Below are positions 54,918-63,996 of a stretch of 64,000 nt of DNA, in pieces. A program made the translations under genes and the position numbers. Under the pieces are notes generated by a model. That model ran no database searches, was not told the origin of the DNA, and worked only from the letters and a program-made list of their open reading frames with translations. Origin of the DNA: CAILZL01 sp963748005 (GTDB lineage Bacteria > Pseudomonadota > Gammaproteobacteria > Steroidobacterales > Steroidobacteraceae). The stretch spans positions 1,984,001 through 2,048,000 of the forward strand of contig CAVVHH010000002.1 of the NCBI GenBank assembly GCA_963748005.1, written 5' to 3'. How positions within the stretch are numbered: position 1 is the first letter of the stretch; each line of letters begins with the position of its first letter.

Positions 54918-55748
54918 ATGCAAATAACAGTGGCGGATGTAGCGAGCCGGCTGTCGAAGCAGTTCGGACCGACATGGGATGCCACCAGCGCCCTGCCATT
55001 TGGTGCGGCCGAGGCTGCGGTCACCGGTATTGCGGTGACCTGGACGCCTACCATGGAGGTACTCAAGCGTGCAGTCGCAAAGCAGCAGAACCTGATTCTG
55101 TCGCTCGAGCCGCCTTTCTGGAACGGTAAAGCACCGGAAGGACGCAGCCCGGGCAAGGCCGAACTGGAGCCCGATCCCACGTATCAGCTCAAGAGCGCTT
55201 TCATGGAAAAGAACCGCCTGAATGTCCTGTATATGCGCGACGGCTGGACCCGCAGGGCAGAAGATGGGCAATTGCGCGGATTGGCCCGGGCGCTGGGGTG
55301 GGAGAAAAACTATCAACCCAAAACCGGTGCACCGGCCTGGGCACATGGCAACAACAGCTTTTTATTGACCGCGACGAGTTTCGGCGAACTCGCCCAGCAC
55401 ATGAAGCAGCAATTAAAAGCACACGCCATTCGGTGCATCGGCAACCCGCAAACTCCGGTTGCCAATGTGGCGCTGACACATGGCTACTTCCTGGTGTCCG
55501 ACCTGCAGAAGGTGCTCGCCGATCCGCAGGTGGATGTGGTGGTGTGCGGCGAACCCTGCGAATGGGAGGCGGCGCCGTACTTCATGGACCTGATCGCATC
55601 AGGCCAGAAGAAAGGCATGATCATTCTGGGCAGTCAGGTCTCCAGTGAGCCTGGCTGCGGCGAGATGGCAGCATGGGCGCGTGGCTTCATCAATGAAGTG
55701 CCGATTGAATGGCAGCCCGCAGGCGAACCATTCCAGGCAGTGAGCTGA
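54918..55748 (+). CDS. NIF3-like protein lacking visible metal ligands
   Basis: A ~276-residue member of the NIF3/YbgI (dinuclear metal-centre) family without an export signal. The TGIAVTWTPTMEVLKRAV and CGEPCEWEAAPYFMDL segments align with its neighbour at 55751. The metal-binding HH/HE position reads LSLEPPFW (no histidine), and the C-terminal histidine region reads GSQVSSEPG. It may therefore be catalytically dead or a partner of the neighbour. ATG 54918 (MQITVADVA) is chosen; GGGGG lies upstream. The next gene starts two bases after this stop, implying coupled translation. Confidence 0.8.
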   Translation: MQITVADVASRLSKQFGPTWDATSALPFGAAEAAVTGIAVTWTPTMEVLKRAVAKQQNLILSLEPPFWNGKAPEGRSPGKAELEPDPTYQLKSAFMEKNRLNVLYMRDGWTRRAEDGQLRGLARALGWEKNYQPKTGAPAWAHGNNSFLLTATSFGELAQHMKQQLKAHAIRCIGNPQTPVANVALTHGYFLVSDLQKVLADPQVDVVVCGEPCEWEAAPYFMDLIASGQKKGMIILGSQVSSEPGCGEMAAWARGFINEVPIEWQPAGEPFQAVS

Positions 55749-55750
55749 GT

Positions 55751-56620
55751 ATGCAAAACCAGAGAATTTCACGACGGGAATTTGGTGCGCTGCTGGGCGC
55801 CGGCGTTGCAACCCTGGCCACCAGGGATTTGCATGCAGCCGAGCTGTCGGCCGGCGACGTAATCGAGCAAATAAAAAAGAATCTCGGCATACCCTGGAAC
55901 GACAAGACTTACCGTGACACGTTCAAGATCGGCGGTCCGGACATCAAGGTGACCGGCATCGCGACCACCTTCATGTCAACGCTCGATGTATTGCAGCGTG
56001 CGCATGCCGCGGGTCTGAACATGATCATTTCGCACGAGCCGACGTTCTGGAGCGATGCGGATCGGGTGGAGCCGCTGGCCAATGATCCGCTGTACAAGTT
56101 CAAGGTGGACTTCGGCCAGCGCAATAATCTGGCCGTCTGGCGCTTTCATGATCATTGGCATGCACGCAAGCCCGATGGCATTTTCGAAGGCTGGAACCGT
56201 GCGCTGGGCTGGGAGAAATATCTGGACGCCGGTAATGAACGGCGGTGGGTCATCCCGCCTTCGACGCTCGGCGCCGTGGCCAGGCATGTTGCGTCGAGTT
56301 TGAAAAGCCGCAGCGTACGCTTCATTGGCGATCCCTCCCTGCCCGTCACCCGGGTGGGACGCGGCGCTCACATCATCTCCGGCAACATGGCGGTGCTGCC
56401 GAACGTGGATCTGCTGCTGATCAGCGAAGCGCGCGAGTGGGATTCCGCTGAATATGTTCGTGATACGGTGCTGTCCGGCCAGAAGAAAGGCGCAATTATC
56501 GTTTCGCATGAAGCAGGCGAAGAAGCCGGTATGGATAATTGTGCGAACTGGGTGAAAGGTTTTGTCAGCGAAGTGCCGGTGAAGTTCATCGAGACCCACG
56601 ATCAGATGTGGATTGCGTAA
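55751..56620 (+). CDS. Tat-exported NIF3-like protein
   Basis: A ~289-residue NIF3/YbgI-family protein with a twin-arginine signal (SRREFGALLGAG) ending near LHAAE, unusual for a family that is normally cytoplasmic. Candidate metal ligands are kept: IISHEPTFW, WRFHDHWHAR and VSHEAGEEAG. The biochemical role of NIF3 proteins is unsettled (metal-dependent hydrolase or chaperone-like proposals). ATG 55751 is two bases after the upstream stop. A tandem duplication with functional divergence is likely. Confidence 0.83.
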   Translation: MQNQRISRREFGALLGAGVATLATRDLHAAELSAGDVIEQIKKNLGIPWNDKTYRDTFKIGGPDIKVTGIATTFMSTLDVLQRAHAAGLNMIISHEPTFWSDADRVEPLANDPLYKFKVDFGQRNNLAVWRFHDHWHARKPDGIFEGWNRALGWEKYLDAGNERRWVIPPSTLGAVARHVASSLKSRSVRFIGDPSLPVTRVGRGAHIISGNMAVLPNVDLLLISEAREWDSAEYVRDTVLSGQKKGAIIVSHEAGEEAGMDNCANWVKGFVSEVPVKFIETHDQMWIA

Positions 56621-56736
56621 GCATCCAGCGCTTCGTCTGCAATCCCGCAGACGAAGCGCGCCAGATCCTGCGCGCTCAACCAGCAAAAATCGCGTTGCCA
56701 CTCCGCAGCGGCGTTGACTATGTAGAGGTGATATTC

Positions 56737-58095
56737 ATGACCAGTCGATTGACGATCCGGCTCGCGGCAGTTGCGACGATATTGTTGTGCGCAATGACCG
56801 CCTCGGCACAGAGCGGCACCCTGCGTGCCGGCGCCGCCAAGGCCGACATCACGCCATCGGCAGACATGTTTCCGTTGAGTGGTGGACAACCACCGTATGG
56901 CAGCGTGCACGATCCATTGTTTGCGCGCGCTTTGGTACTCGACAATGGTGCGGATAAGGTGGCGTTGATCAGCGTCGATACAACTTCTCTGCCCAATGGC
57001 GACGAACTGATCGACGCAGTGACCAAGGAACTGAAGATTCCACGCGATCACCTCATCATGAGCGCCACGCATGATCACAATGCGCCGACAGGTGGTGTAC
57101 CGCAGGTAGGCGCACGCTACAGCCATCCGTATTTCGAGATTCTGAAGAAGGGCATTGTCGAAGCCGCACGTCAGGCGAACAGCAAGCTGCAGCCGGCACG
57201 CATTGGCTTTGGCACCGGCAAAGCCTATGTGAATACCAATCGCGATGAAAAGATCGGCGAGGGTTACCACATGGGCTACAACCCCGAAGGGCCTTCTGAC
57301 AAAACCGTTGCGGTCGTCTCTGTCACCACGCCTGCCGGCGATCCAATTGCGGTGTACACCAACTACGCGGTACACGGTGTGGTGATGTATCTGGCCCACA
57401 CCAAGGATGGACACATCCAGATCACCGGCGATCTGCCGGGCGCCACGGCGAACTATGTTGAAGATCGACTGAAGAACAATGCAGTTGCGTTGTGGGTCTC
57501 CGGCGCCGCCGGCGATCAGAATCCCCTGTTCATGTCGACCTACAATCAGGATGCGCCGGACGTAGTCGATGAAGGGCCCGCAGGCTGGGGAATTCTCGAC
57601 GTGCAGGCACGGCGTCTCGGTGAAGAGATCGTGCGCGTCACCAGGGCCGTTCAGAACACAACTGATCGCGTCACGCTATGGGGCACAACCACCTCAGTCA
57701 CATGTCCCGGACAGCAACGCGCCGAGCCGCCGAAGCCCGGCGTGCCGAACGCTGGCTATCGTGCGCCTGCCACTGTGAAGATGGTGGACGGTGCTCCGGT
57801 GACCATTCCACTGTCGTTACTTATGATCAATGACATCGCAGTCGCAGGTGTTTCCGGCGAAGTGTTCACGGAGATTGGTGAGCATCTGAAGCGCGACTCA
57901 CTGTTCGATCGCACCATGATGGTGACGCTGCTGCCCAATGGCATCGGCTACATCCCCACCGACAAGGCCTATTTGTTGCCGTCGGAAAAGGCCATTGCCA
58001 ATCGCATCAAACCCGGTTGTGCCGAGCCGGCAATGATCAATGCCTTCCGCGGCATGATGGAAAAATATCTGCCTGTCTGGAAATCAACGAAGTAG
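56737..58095 (+). CDS. Exported neutral/alkaline ceramidase-like hydrolase
   Basis: A ~452-residue protein with signal peptide (ATILLCAMTASAQ) and the N-terminal domain of neutral/alkaline non-lysosomal ceramidases: AGAAKADITPS at the mature start and the zinc motif SATHDHNAP. The ceramidase C-terminal immunoglobulin-like domain is absent, so it is a shorter member whose substrate may be another amide or ester. ATG 56737 with AGAGGTG upstream fixes the start. It begins a run of exported proteins; the next gene follows almost directly. Confidence 0.85.
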   Translation: MTSRLTIRLAAVATILLCAMTASAQSGTLRAGAAKADITPSADMFPLSGGQPPYGSVHDPLFARALVLDNGADKVALISVDTTSLPNGDELIDAVTKELKIPRDHLIMSATHDHNAPTGGVPQVGARYSHPYFEILKKGIVEAARQANSKLQPARIGFGTGKAYVNTNRDEKIGEGYHMGYNPEGPSDKTVAVVSVTTPAGDPIAVYTNYAVHGVVMYLAHTKDGHIQITGDLPGATANYVEDRLKNNAVALWVSGAAGDQNPLFMSTYNQDAPDVVDEGPAGWGILDVQARRLGEEIVRVTRAVQNTTDRVTLWGTTTSVTCPGQQRAEPPKPGVPNAGYRAPATVKMVDGAPVTIPLSLLMINDIAVAGVSGEVFTEIGEHLKRDSLFDRTMMVTLLPNGIGYIPTDKAYLLPSEKAIANRIKPGCAEPAMINAFRGMMEKYLPVWKSTK

Positions 58096-58104
58096 GTGAC
58101 TGCC

Positions 58105-60312
58105 GTGATCAGACGTAATTTGTTTCCATTCGCTCAATTTGTACTGGGTGCAGTCTGTCTGGTTGGCAGTGCCTCTGCACAGCAACCAGCCCCTGCTGGC
58201 AATCCGCCACCTGCGGCGAATCAACCGGTCACGGATGTCGTGCCCATTGAGGAGCTCATCAAGTCGCCGGCCGTGACGATAAAGAATGAACAGATTGCAG
58301 CCAAAATATATTTGCCCGACACGCAGAAAGGTTTTTATCGAGGCACGCGCTTTGACTGGGCAGGTGTCATCGGCAGTCTCACCTATCGTGGCCACGATTT
58401 CTACATGCCATGGTTTCGCGGCATGTCGCCCAGCGTCCGGGATATCGTGTTTCAGGATGGCGCGGCCATCGCCGGCCCCAATACGGCGACCACGGGTCCG
58501 GTAGAAGAGTTCAATGCCGAAGGTGGTGCCTTGGGTTATGCGGAAGCCGCACCGGGTGGTTTGTTTCTCAAGATCGGTGTGGGTGTGCTGCGTCGGCCGG
58601 ATGACACAGCCTATGTGCCGTTCCGTCCGTACCCGATTGTCGATGCCGGCAAGCGCACCAACGCGGTGAAAGCAGATCGTATCGAGCAGACCCACGAAGT
58701 CACCGAGCCATCCTCGGGTTATGGATACCACTACACCAAGATCATTCGTCTCGAAAAAGATCAGCCCGTAATGGTCATTGAGCACGTACTGCGCAATACG
58801 GGCCGCAAGCCGATTGTGTCGACGGTGTACAACCATAACTTTCTCAACATTGATGGCATGGGCACGACGCAGGGGTTGACGCTGACCACGGGCTTCGTCA
58901 TGAAGGCCGAACAGCCCTTGAGTGCAGAGCTGGCTGAAATCACGGGTCGTCAATTCCTGTATCGCAAGACGCCGACCGGCGATCAACGCATTGGCTCGCG
59001 ACTGTCCGGCTTTGGCACCAGCGCCACTGACTATGACTTCCACGTGTTTGACAGCAATCGCGCTGCAGGCCTGCGCATTACGGCTGATCAGCCGCTGGAG
59101 CGCGTGTTGCTATGGTCCATCCGGCCGGTGATGGCGATCGAGCCTTTCATCAAGATGAGCATTGCGCCCGGCGAATCATTCAAGTGGTCATATCGCTATG
59201 CATTCGAAACCGGTGCGGGACAGGCAGATGATTCCAGGCCCGCCACCAGCAATGTACGCGGCGCCGAATATCCGCGGGTTCATGGTGATGGCCGTGTCAC
59301 CTTTCGCATCGCAGCGCCCACTGCAACCAAAGTCCAGGTGCAACCCGGTGCAGGTGGTGGCGTGGATGGCGGCATGGGCAAGGGACCCTACGACATGGTG
59401 CGTGACAAGGACGGTGTATGGATGGTGACTACACCGCCTGCCGTGCCGGGATTTCATTACTACTGGTTGCTGGTCGATGGCGTACCAGTGAACGATCCCT
59501 CCAGCGACACCTTCTTTGGTTACAACAAACAAACCAGCGGCATCGAAATACCTGAGCGCGGTGTGGACTTTGATCATGCCAAGGACGTGCCTCACGGCAA
59601 TGTGCGCATGAACTGGTATCGCTCCAAAGTCACTGGCGAACTGCGACGTGCGATGGTTTACACCCCGCCGGGTTACGACCGGAATGCCAGCACACGCTAT
59701 CCCGTGCTGTACCTGCAACATGGCGGCGGCGAGGACGAAACCGGCTGGGTAAAGCAGGGCCGCGTCAATTTCATTCTCGACAATCTCATTGCGGCGAAAA
59801 AAGCCGCGCCCATGATTGTGGTGATGAACTCCGGTGTGGCGCGCAAAGCCGGTGCTGCTGCTTCGGATCAGCAGGCCGATGCATTTGGCGAGGTGCTGAT
59901 GTCAGACGTGATTCCGATGATCGATGCCTCGTATCGAACCATCGCCGATCAGCCGCATCGCGCCATCGCCGGCCTGTCGATGGGTTCTGGTCAGGCCTTG
60001 CAGATCGGCCTGACACATCCCGAATCATTCGGGTCGGTAGGTGCTTTCAGCTGCGGCGCGTTGCGTGAAGCCGATCCCGCCAAGGCTTATGGTGGTGTAT
60101 TCAACGATGTCGCAAAGTTCAACAAGACATTCCGGCTGCTGTTTCTCAGCGCCGGCACGGCCGAGGCGCACTACACCTGGGTCAAGCCATTTCATGAGCG
60201 CCTCGACAGCATGGGCATCAGGAATCAGTTCTACACCTCACCAGACACCGCGCACGAATGGCAGACCTGGCGCAAGTCTCTGTACGACTTTGCGCCGCGG
60301 CTTTTCAAATAG
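58105..60312 (+). CDS. Multidomain exported esterase, CE1/feruloyl-esterase-like C-terminus
   Basis: About 735 residues. A signal peptide (LGAVCLVGSASAQ) is followed by a ~350-residue beta-sandwich region of no family I recognise, an E-set/CBM48-like domain (about 390-485: RVTFRIAAPTATKVQV through to DPSSDTFFG) and an esterase-D/CE1 domain (about 510-735) with the nucleophile elbow GLSMGS (Ser625) and histidine in DTAHEW (His717). CE1 enzymes cleave feruloyl or acetyl esters from plant polysaccharides. GTG 58105 is preferred (AGGTGA upstream); GTG 58096, directly after the previous stop, is the alternative. It would fit release of methoxylated phenolic acids for the demethylation locus. Confidence 0.85.
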   Translation: MIRRNLFPFAQFVLGAVCLVGSASAQQPAPAGNPPPAANQPVTDVVPIEELIKSPAVTIKNEQIAAKIYLPDTQKGFYRGTRFDWAGVIGSLTYRGHDFYMPWFRGMSPSVRDIVFQDGAAIAGPNTATTGPVEEFNAEGGALGYAEAAPGGLFLKIGVGVLRRPDDTAYVPFRPYPIVDAGKRTNAVKADRIEQTHEVTEPSSGYGYHYTKIIRLEKDQPVMVIEHVLRNTGRKPIVSTVYNHNFLNIDGMGTTQGLTLTTGFVMKAEQPLSAELAEITGRQFLYRKTPTGDQRIGSRLSGFGTSATDYDFHVFDSNRAAGLRITADQPLERVLLWSIRPVMAIEPFIKMSIAPGESFKWSYRYAFETGAGQADDSRPATSNVRGAEYPRVHGDGRVTFRIAAPTATKVQVQPGAGGGVDGGMGKGPYDMVRDKDGVWMVTTPPAVPGFHYYWLLVDGVPVNDPSSDTFFGYNKQTSGIEIPERGVDFDHAKDVPHGNVRMNWYRSKVTGELRRAMVYTPPGYDRNASTRYPVLYLQHGGGEDETGWVKQGRVNFILDNLIAAKKAAPMIVVMNSGVARKAGAAASDQQADAFGEVLMSDVIPMIDASYRTIADQPHRAIAGLSMGSGQALQIGLTHPESFGSVGAFSCGALREADPAKAYGGVFNDVAKFNKTFRLLFLSAGTAEAHYTWVKPFHERLDSMGIRNQFYTSPDTAHEWQTWRKSLYDFAPRLFK

Positions 60313-60351
60313 AAGGCCTCGCAAGTCGACATTGTTCACGAGGTGTTTTTT

Positions 60352-60753
60352 ATGAGGACAGTGAAATTTTTCGGCCTGGCGGCACTTGCCCTGTTTGCCG
60401 TCTCTGGTTCCCTGCTCGCCCATCACGGCACGGCTGGTTTCTACGACAAGAACAAGCTGATCAAGGTGGAGGGCGTCGTCAAGGAGTTCCACTGGCGCAA
60501 TCCGCATTCCGGATTGTTTCTCCTCGTCAAGGATGCAGCAGGCAAAGAGACGACCTACTCAATAGAGATGGGTAGTCCCGCGTCGTTGTCGAGGAGCGGC
60601 TACTCGCGCTATACCTTCAAGCCCGGTGATCAGGTGGTGGCGGAGATCTACCCGTCATACGGTAGCGAAACCAATGGTGAGGCGGACTCCAATCATCTCT
60701 GGGTCAATGGCAAGCCAGCAGCTACCAAGACTCCGACCACGGCAGAGGAGTAA
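60352..60753 (+). CDS. DUF6152 family exported protein
   Basis: A ~133-residue protein with signal peptide ending SLLAHH, then a single small beta domain. The mature start HHGTAGFYD, WRNPHSGLFL and GYSRYTFKPGDQV strings fit DUF6152, whose function is unknown. ATG 60352 is preferred over 60343 because GAGGTG lies seven bases upstream. The downstream gene starts two bases after its stop, so they are translationally coupled. Confidence 0.82.
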   Translation: MRTVKFFGLAALALFAVSGSLLAHHGTAGFYDKNKLIKVEGVVKEFHWRNPHSGLFLLVKDAAGKETTYSIEMGSPASLSRSGYSRYTFKPGDQVVAEIYPSYGSETNGEADSNHLWVNGKPAATKTPTTAEE

Positions 60754-60755
60754 TC

Positions 60756-61541
60756 ATGCGGACAAGCCATGTTCGTCAAGCTTGTCTGTGGCTGGTGCTC
60801 GCGGTGTCTGCTGTGGCGCCCCAGGTGTTCGCACAGCAGACCGCAAAACCCGCAGGTGATTTGAGCGGTGTGTGGATAGCTCCCGGGGGCCGGTTGAATC
60901 CGATTCAGGCGGATCGAACCGCCAACCCGCAGTCGCAATGGAGCAAGGAGATGTTGCCGTTCACACCAGCCGGTCGTGCTGCCTTTGACGCCAACAAGCC
61001 CGGCAGAGGACCCCGGGCAGCCAAACCGGCGGAGGTCAATGACCCGCAGGAAGGCGCCAATCCCAATGGTCTGTATCGAACCATCATGTATCCACGATCA
61101 TTCGAATTCGTGCAGGTGCCGGGCAAGGTCATCCAGCTGTTCGGCTGGGGTCTGTCCTGGCGCAATATCTACACGGACGGACGGCCAGTGCCTGACGAAG
61201 TGCCTGCCGGGCCATTCTGGTACGGGCATTCGGTGGGCAAGTGGCAAGACGATACGCTGGTGGCAACGACGCAGGCCCTTGATGAGCGAGCCTGGCTCGA
61301 TGAGTGGGGGACGCCGTACAGCGCCGAGGCGCGTATCGAAGAACGCTGGCGTCGCATTGCGCCCGACAAGCTGCAGTTGCAGATCACGGTAAAAGACCCC
61401 GTTTACTACACGAAGCCCTGGACCAGCATCCCGGTCACGTTCGCGTTGCAGAAGGGTGTTGATCCCATCGAAATTATTTTTGCGCCCATGGATATGGCAA
61501 GTTTCAATGAAACCCTGCGTGGGCCGGCCACTCCCAAGTGA
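60756..61541 (+). CDS. Conserved exported protein often paired with DUF6152
   Basis: A 261-residue protein with signal peptide ending QVFAQQ. The body carries a pattern seen in many exported proteins of acidobacteria and Steroidobacter-type bacteria: PRSFEFVQVPGKV, RNIYTDGRPVPDE, YGHSVGKWQDDTLVATT. It forms a pair with the DUF6152 gene (two-base gap, GAGGAG site inside the upstream end). No catalytic residues are evident and no function is proposed. Confidence 0.75.
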   Translation: MRTSHVRQACLWLVLAVSAVAPQVFAQQTAKPAGDLSGVWIAPGGRLNPIQADRTANPQSQWSKEMLPFTPAGRAAFDANKPGRGPRAAKPAEVNDPQEGANPNGLYRTIMYPRSFEFVQVPGKVIQLFGWGLSWRNIYTDGRPVPDEVPAGPFWYGHSVGKWQDDTLVATTQALDERAWLDEWGTPYSAEARIEERWRRIAPDKLQLQITVKDPVYYTKPWTSIPVTFALQKGVDPIEIIFAPMDMASFNETLRGPATPK

Positions 61542-61695
61542 AAGAATATGGTCTGGGGTTTTGACCCGGGAAAATTGTTTGTTGATGAGATCGTGTTTGA
61601 CAATCTCATCATTCATCCTGCCGGTGGCATTTAGCCGGACGGGCAGGCAGTCTTCGTCAATCGTCCATTCATTCTCCATCCTGCGAGGTTCCATC

Positions 61696-62028
61696 ATGTC
61701 GAACAGAATCTGTTTCGCTGCATTGCTTTTGGCCATTGCCGCCCTGACGCAGAATGCCGTAGCGGCTGCCGCGGATGAAGGGCATACCGAGCGCACCGTG
61801 CGTTTCAAGGAGCTTGATAAAAGCGGCGACGGCAAAATCACCCTTCTTGAATTTCAGACTCGTCCTTCCCATGCCGACGTCGTGGCCGGCAAAGTAACGC
61901 CACCGCCGAGCGAAAAGGAGATGGCCGACCGTGCCGTACGTTTCAAACAACTGGACCTGGACAAGGATGGCTTCCTGAACTTCAAGGAATTCGAGGCCAC
62001 GATGACGACGCCGCTGCCGACCAAGTAA
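61696..62028 (+). CDS. Small exported EF-hand protein
   Basis: A 110-residue protein with signal peptide (LLLAIAALTQNAVAA) and two canonical EF-hand loops, DKSGDGKITLLEF and DLDKDGFLNFKEF, separated by about 35 residues. It is probably a periplasmic calcium-binding protein. The start ATG 61696 is fixed by the signal peptide; upstream open sequence is not coding-like. Monocistronic. Confidence 0.87.
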   Translation: MSNRICFAALLLAIAALTQNAVAAAADEGHTERTVRFKELDKSGDGKITLLEFQTRPSHADVVAGKVTPPPSEKEMADRAVRFKQLDLDKDGFLNFKEFEATMTTPLPTK

Positions 62029-62290
62029 GCCCGACAGCGCAAGCCGAAGCCGATGAATTGATGAATTCGAGAGTGGCTCTTCAACAATACGATTTTAGGA
62101 AGCAATCACTTTGGCTCAACTCCCAAACCACTGTGGGCTTTACTCGCTGCTCATTCGCAGCATTACGCGGCATAGGGCTTGTTAGGCATGCTCTGGCGCC
62201 GAGATGGCGGGTGATGGCGTGTCTTTGGCGTGGCAGATAAAGTAGATCGTTGCGAGGCTGACACCTTCCAGAACATTGGAGGGTGATGAG

Positions 62291-62905
62291 ATGGACATGC
62301 AGATCAATGTAGATGTCGTGAAAGCCGCTCGATTGAAACGTGCCTGGAGCCAGGAACAACTTGCCGGCGCGGCGGGACTGGGCGTACGCACAATTCAGAG
62401 AGTTGAGGCGAGCGGGGTGGCCTCGAACGAAACAATAAAGTGTCTTGCCGCTGTATTTGAATGCAGCGCCACGGACTTGATCCGCGAAGTCCCCCCATCT
62501 GCGATTAAACGGCTGTGGAGTCGTCCATTGGCTTTCGGAGCTGCTGTGAGCGCTCTGCTGGTGGCAATTACCCTTTTTGCTGTAAGTGCACATGCAGGAG
62601 AGGTAATGCTGGATGTGATTCTGGGTGGTGACGAGCCCAATCCAAAAGTCTTCAAACTGATTACGGAAGCAGGACAAAAAGCCGAAGCCCGCGTGGATGG
62701 GCAGGTCCGAATAGTTTTGACTCCGACTCTGGAAAAGAGTGGACGGATACTCCTGACTGCAGAGGTCTATGGCTATGACGGAAAGGAGTACCGGCTGGTT
62801 TCAACTCCAAAGGCGCTTACCGGAAACGGTGTTGAAGCCAAGCTGGAAATTGGGCTGGGTGATGGAAAGCACCTGCAGGTCAATGTTAAACCCAAGAGTA
62901 TGTAG
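62291..62905 (+). CDS. XRE-type HTH protein with membrane anchor and periplasmic domain
   Basis: A ~204-residue protein. The N-terminal Cro/CI-type helix-turn-helix (RAWSQEQLAGAAGLGVRTIQRVE) is followed near residues 80-102 by one transmembrane segment (GAAVSALLVAITLFAVSAHA) and a ~100-residue beta-rich C-terminal domain likely outside the membrane. This layout suggests a membrane-bound transcription factor sensing an envelope signal. ATG 62291 follows GGAGGG at seven bases. No partner gene is adjacent. Confidence 0.82.
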   Translation: MDMQINVDVVKAARLKRAWSQEQLAGAAGLGVRTIQRVEASGVASNETIKCLAAVFECSATDLIREVPPSAIKRLWSRPLAFGAAVSALLVAITLFAVSAHAGEVMLDVILGGDEPNPKVFKLITEAGQKAEARVDGQVRIVLTPTLEKSGRILLTAEVYGYDGKEYRLVSTPKALTGNGVEAKLEIGLGDGKHLQVNVKPKSM

Positions 62906-62985
62906 AGGGTCTATGCCAGCGGCTTTGCCTGCAAAGAACTGTCGGATGCATTGAATTTCCGCTGCAACTGGCATCTCATCCGCAC

Positions 62986-63996
62986 ATGCTAAGGAAACTC
63001 ATACTACTGCTGACAGTGTTGCTGACTTCCGGTGTCGCGACCGGCGCAACGCCACCTGAAGCGACAGCACCTGCGTCCACAGCGGGGATTGTCACGGCCG
63101 CAAGAAACTTTCTGGCCACGCTCGATGCCACACAACGCGCTCGAGTGGTGTATGACTTCAAGGACGAGGCGCAGCGCAAACGCTGGACGAATTTTCCCGC
63201 AGGCGGCAGAAACAGTCGGGGCGGTCTGCGCATGGGTGATCTCAAGCCTGAACAGCGCAAGGCGGTGCTGGCGATATTGGCGGCAGCACTGAGTCCGCAG
63301 GGCTACGAAAAGGTTTTACAGATCACCGAGGGCGATGAAGCGCTGCGTGGGCCGTTCGGTCGTTCGATGTTTGGCAGGGACGAATACTATGTGTCCTTCC
63401 TTGGCCAACCTTCTGTCACTGAGCCCTGGATGTTGCAATTCGGCGGGCATCATCTGGGGCTCAACCTGACACTGGTAGGTGAACGCGGCACGCTGGCCCC
63501 CACACTCACCGGCGCACAGCCAGCGAGCTTCACACTGGAAGGCAAGCTGGTACGACCACTGGGAAGAGAAGTCGACAAAGCCTTTGCATTGGTGAGTTCG
63601 CTGAATGCGCAACAACGTGAACAGGCCGTTCTTGGTTTTCAGATGCGCGATCTGGTGCTGGGGCCGGGACGCGATGGTGTATTGATCCAGCCGGAAGGCA
63701 TCAAAGGCTCTGCTCTGAGTACCCAGCAACGCGAAATGTTGCTGGATCTGGCCAGTGAATGGACCGGCATCCTCAACACTGCTCAAGCCAGGACCAAAAT
63801 GGATGAGCTGCGCAACAGCATTGCCGATACCTGGTTTGCGTGGAGCGGCCCGGTTGAACGTGATCGTGCTGCATACTTTCGTATCCAGGGTCCCACGGTG
63901 CATATTGAATACGCACCGCAGGGCCGGGGTGGCGATCACATACATACCATTTATCGCGATCCCGGTAATGACTATGGAGCGAAGTGGTGGCGCTGA
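62986..63996 (+). CDS. DUF3500 family exported protein
   Basis: A 336-residue protein with signal peptide (LLLTVLLTSGVATGA). The DUF3500 pattern is clear: FLATLDATQRARVVYDFKD, GLRMGDLKPEQRKAVLAIL, LSPQGYEKV, and a central FGGHHLGLN followed by GPVERDRAAYFRIQGP and HIHTIYRDP near the end. The histidine-rich motifs could bind metal, but the function is unknown. It is complete, ending at TGA 63994-63996 four bases before the window edge. Confidence 0.9.
   Translation: MLRKLILLLTVLLTSGVATGATPPEATAPASTAGIVTAARNFLATLDATQRARVVYDFKDEAQRKRWTNFPAGGRNSRGGLRMGDLKPEQRKAVLAILAAALSPQGYEKVLQITEGDEALRGPFGRSMFGRDEYYVSFLGQPSVTEPWMLQFGGHHLGLNLTLVGERGTLAPTLTGAQPASFTLEGKLVRPLGREVDKAFALVSSLNAQQREQAVLGFQMRDLVLGPGRDGVLIQPEGIKGSALSTQQREMLLDLASEWTGILNTAQARTKMDELRNSIADTWFAWSGPVERDRAAYFRIQGPTVHIEYAPQGRGGDHIHTIYRDPGNDYGAKWWR

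Noticed and set aside
62160..62200. GCCTAACAAGCCC-type string on the - strand resembling an attC core
   Set aside because: A single isolated string without a paired arm or cassette; more likely chance or general repeat.
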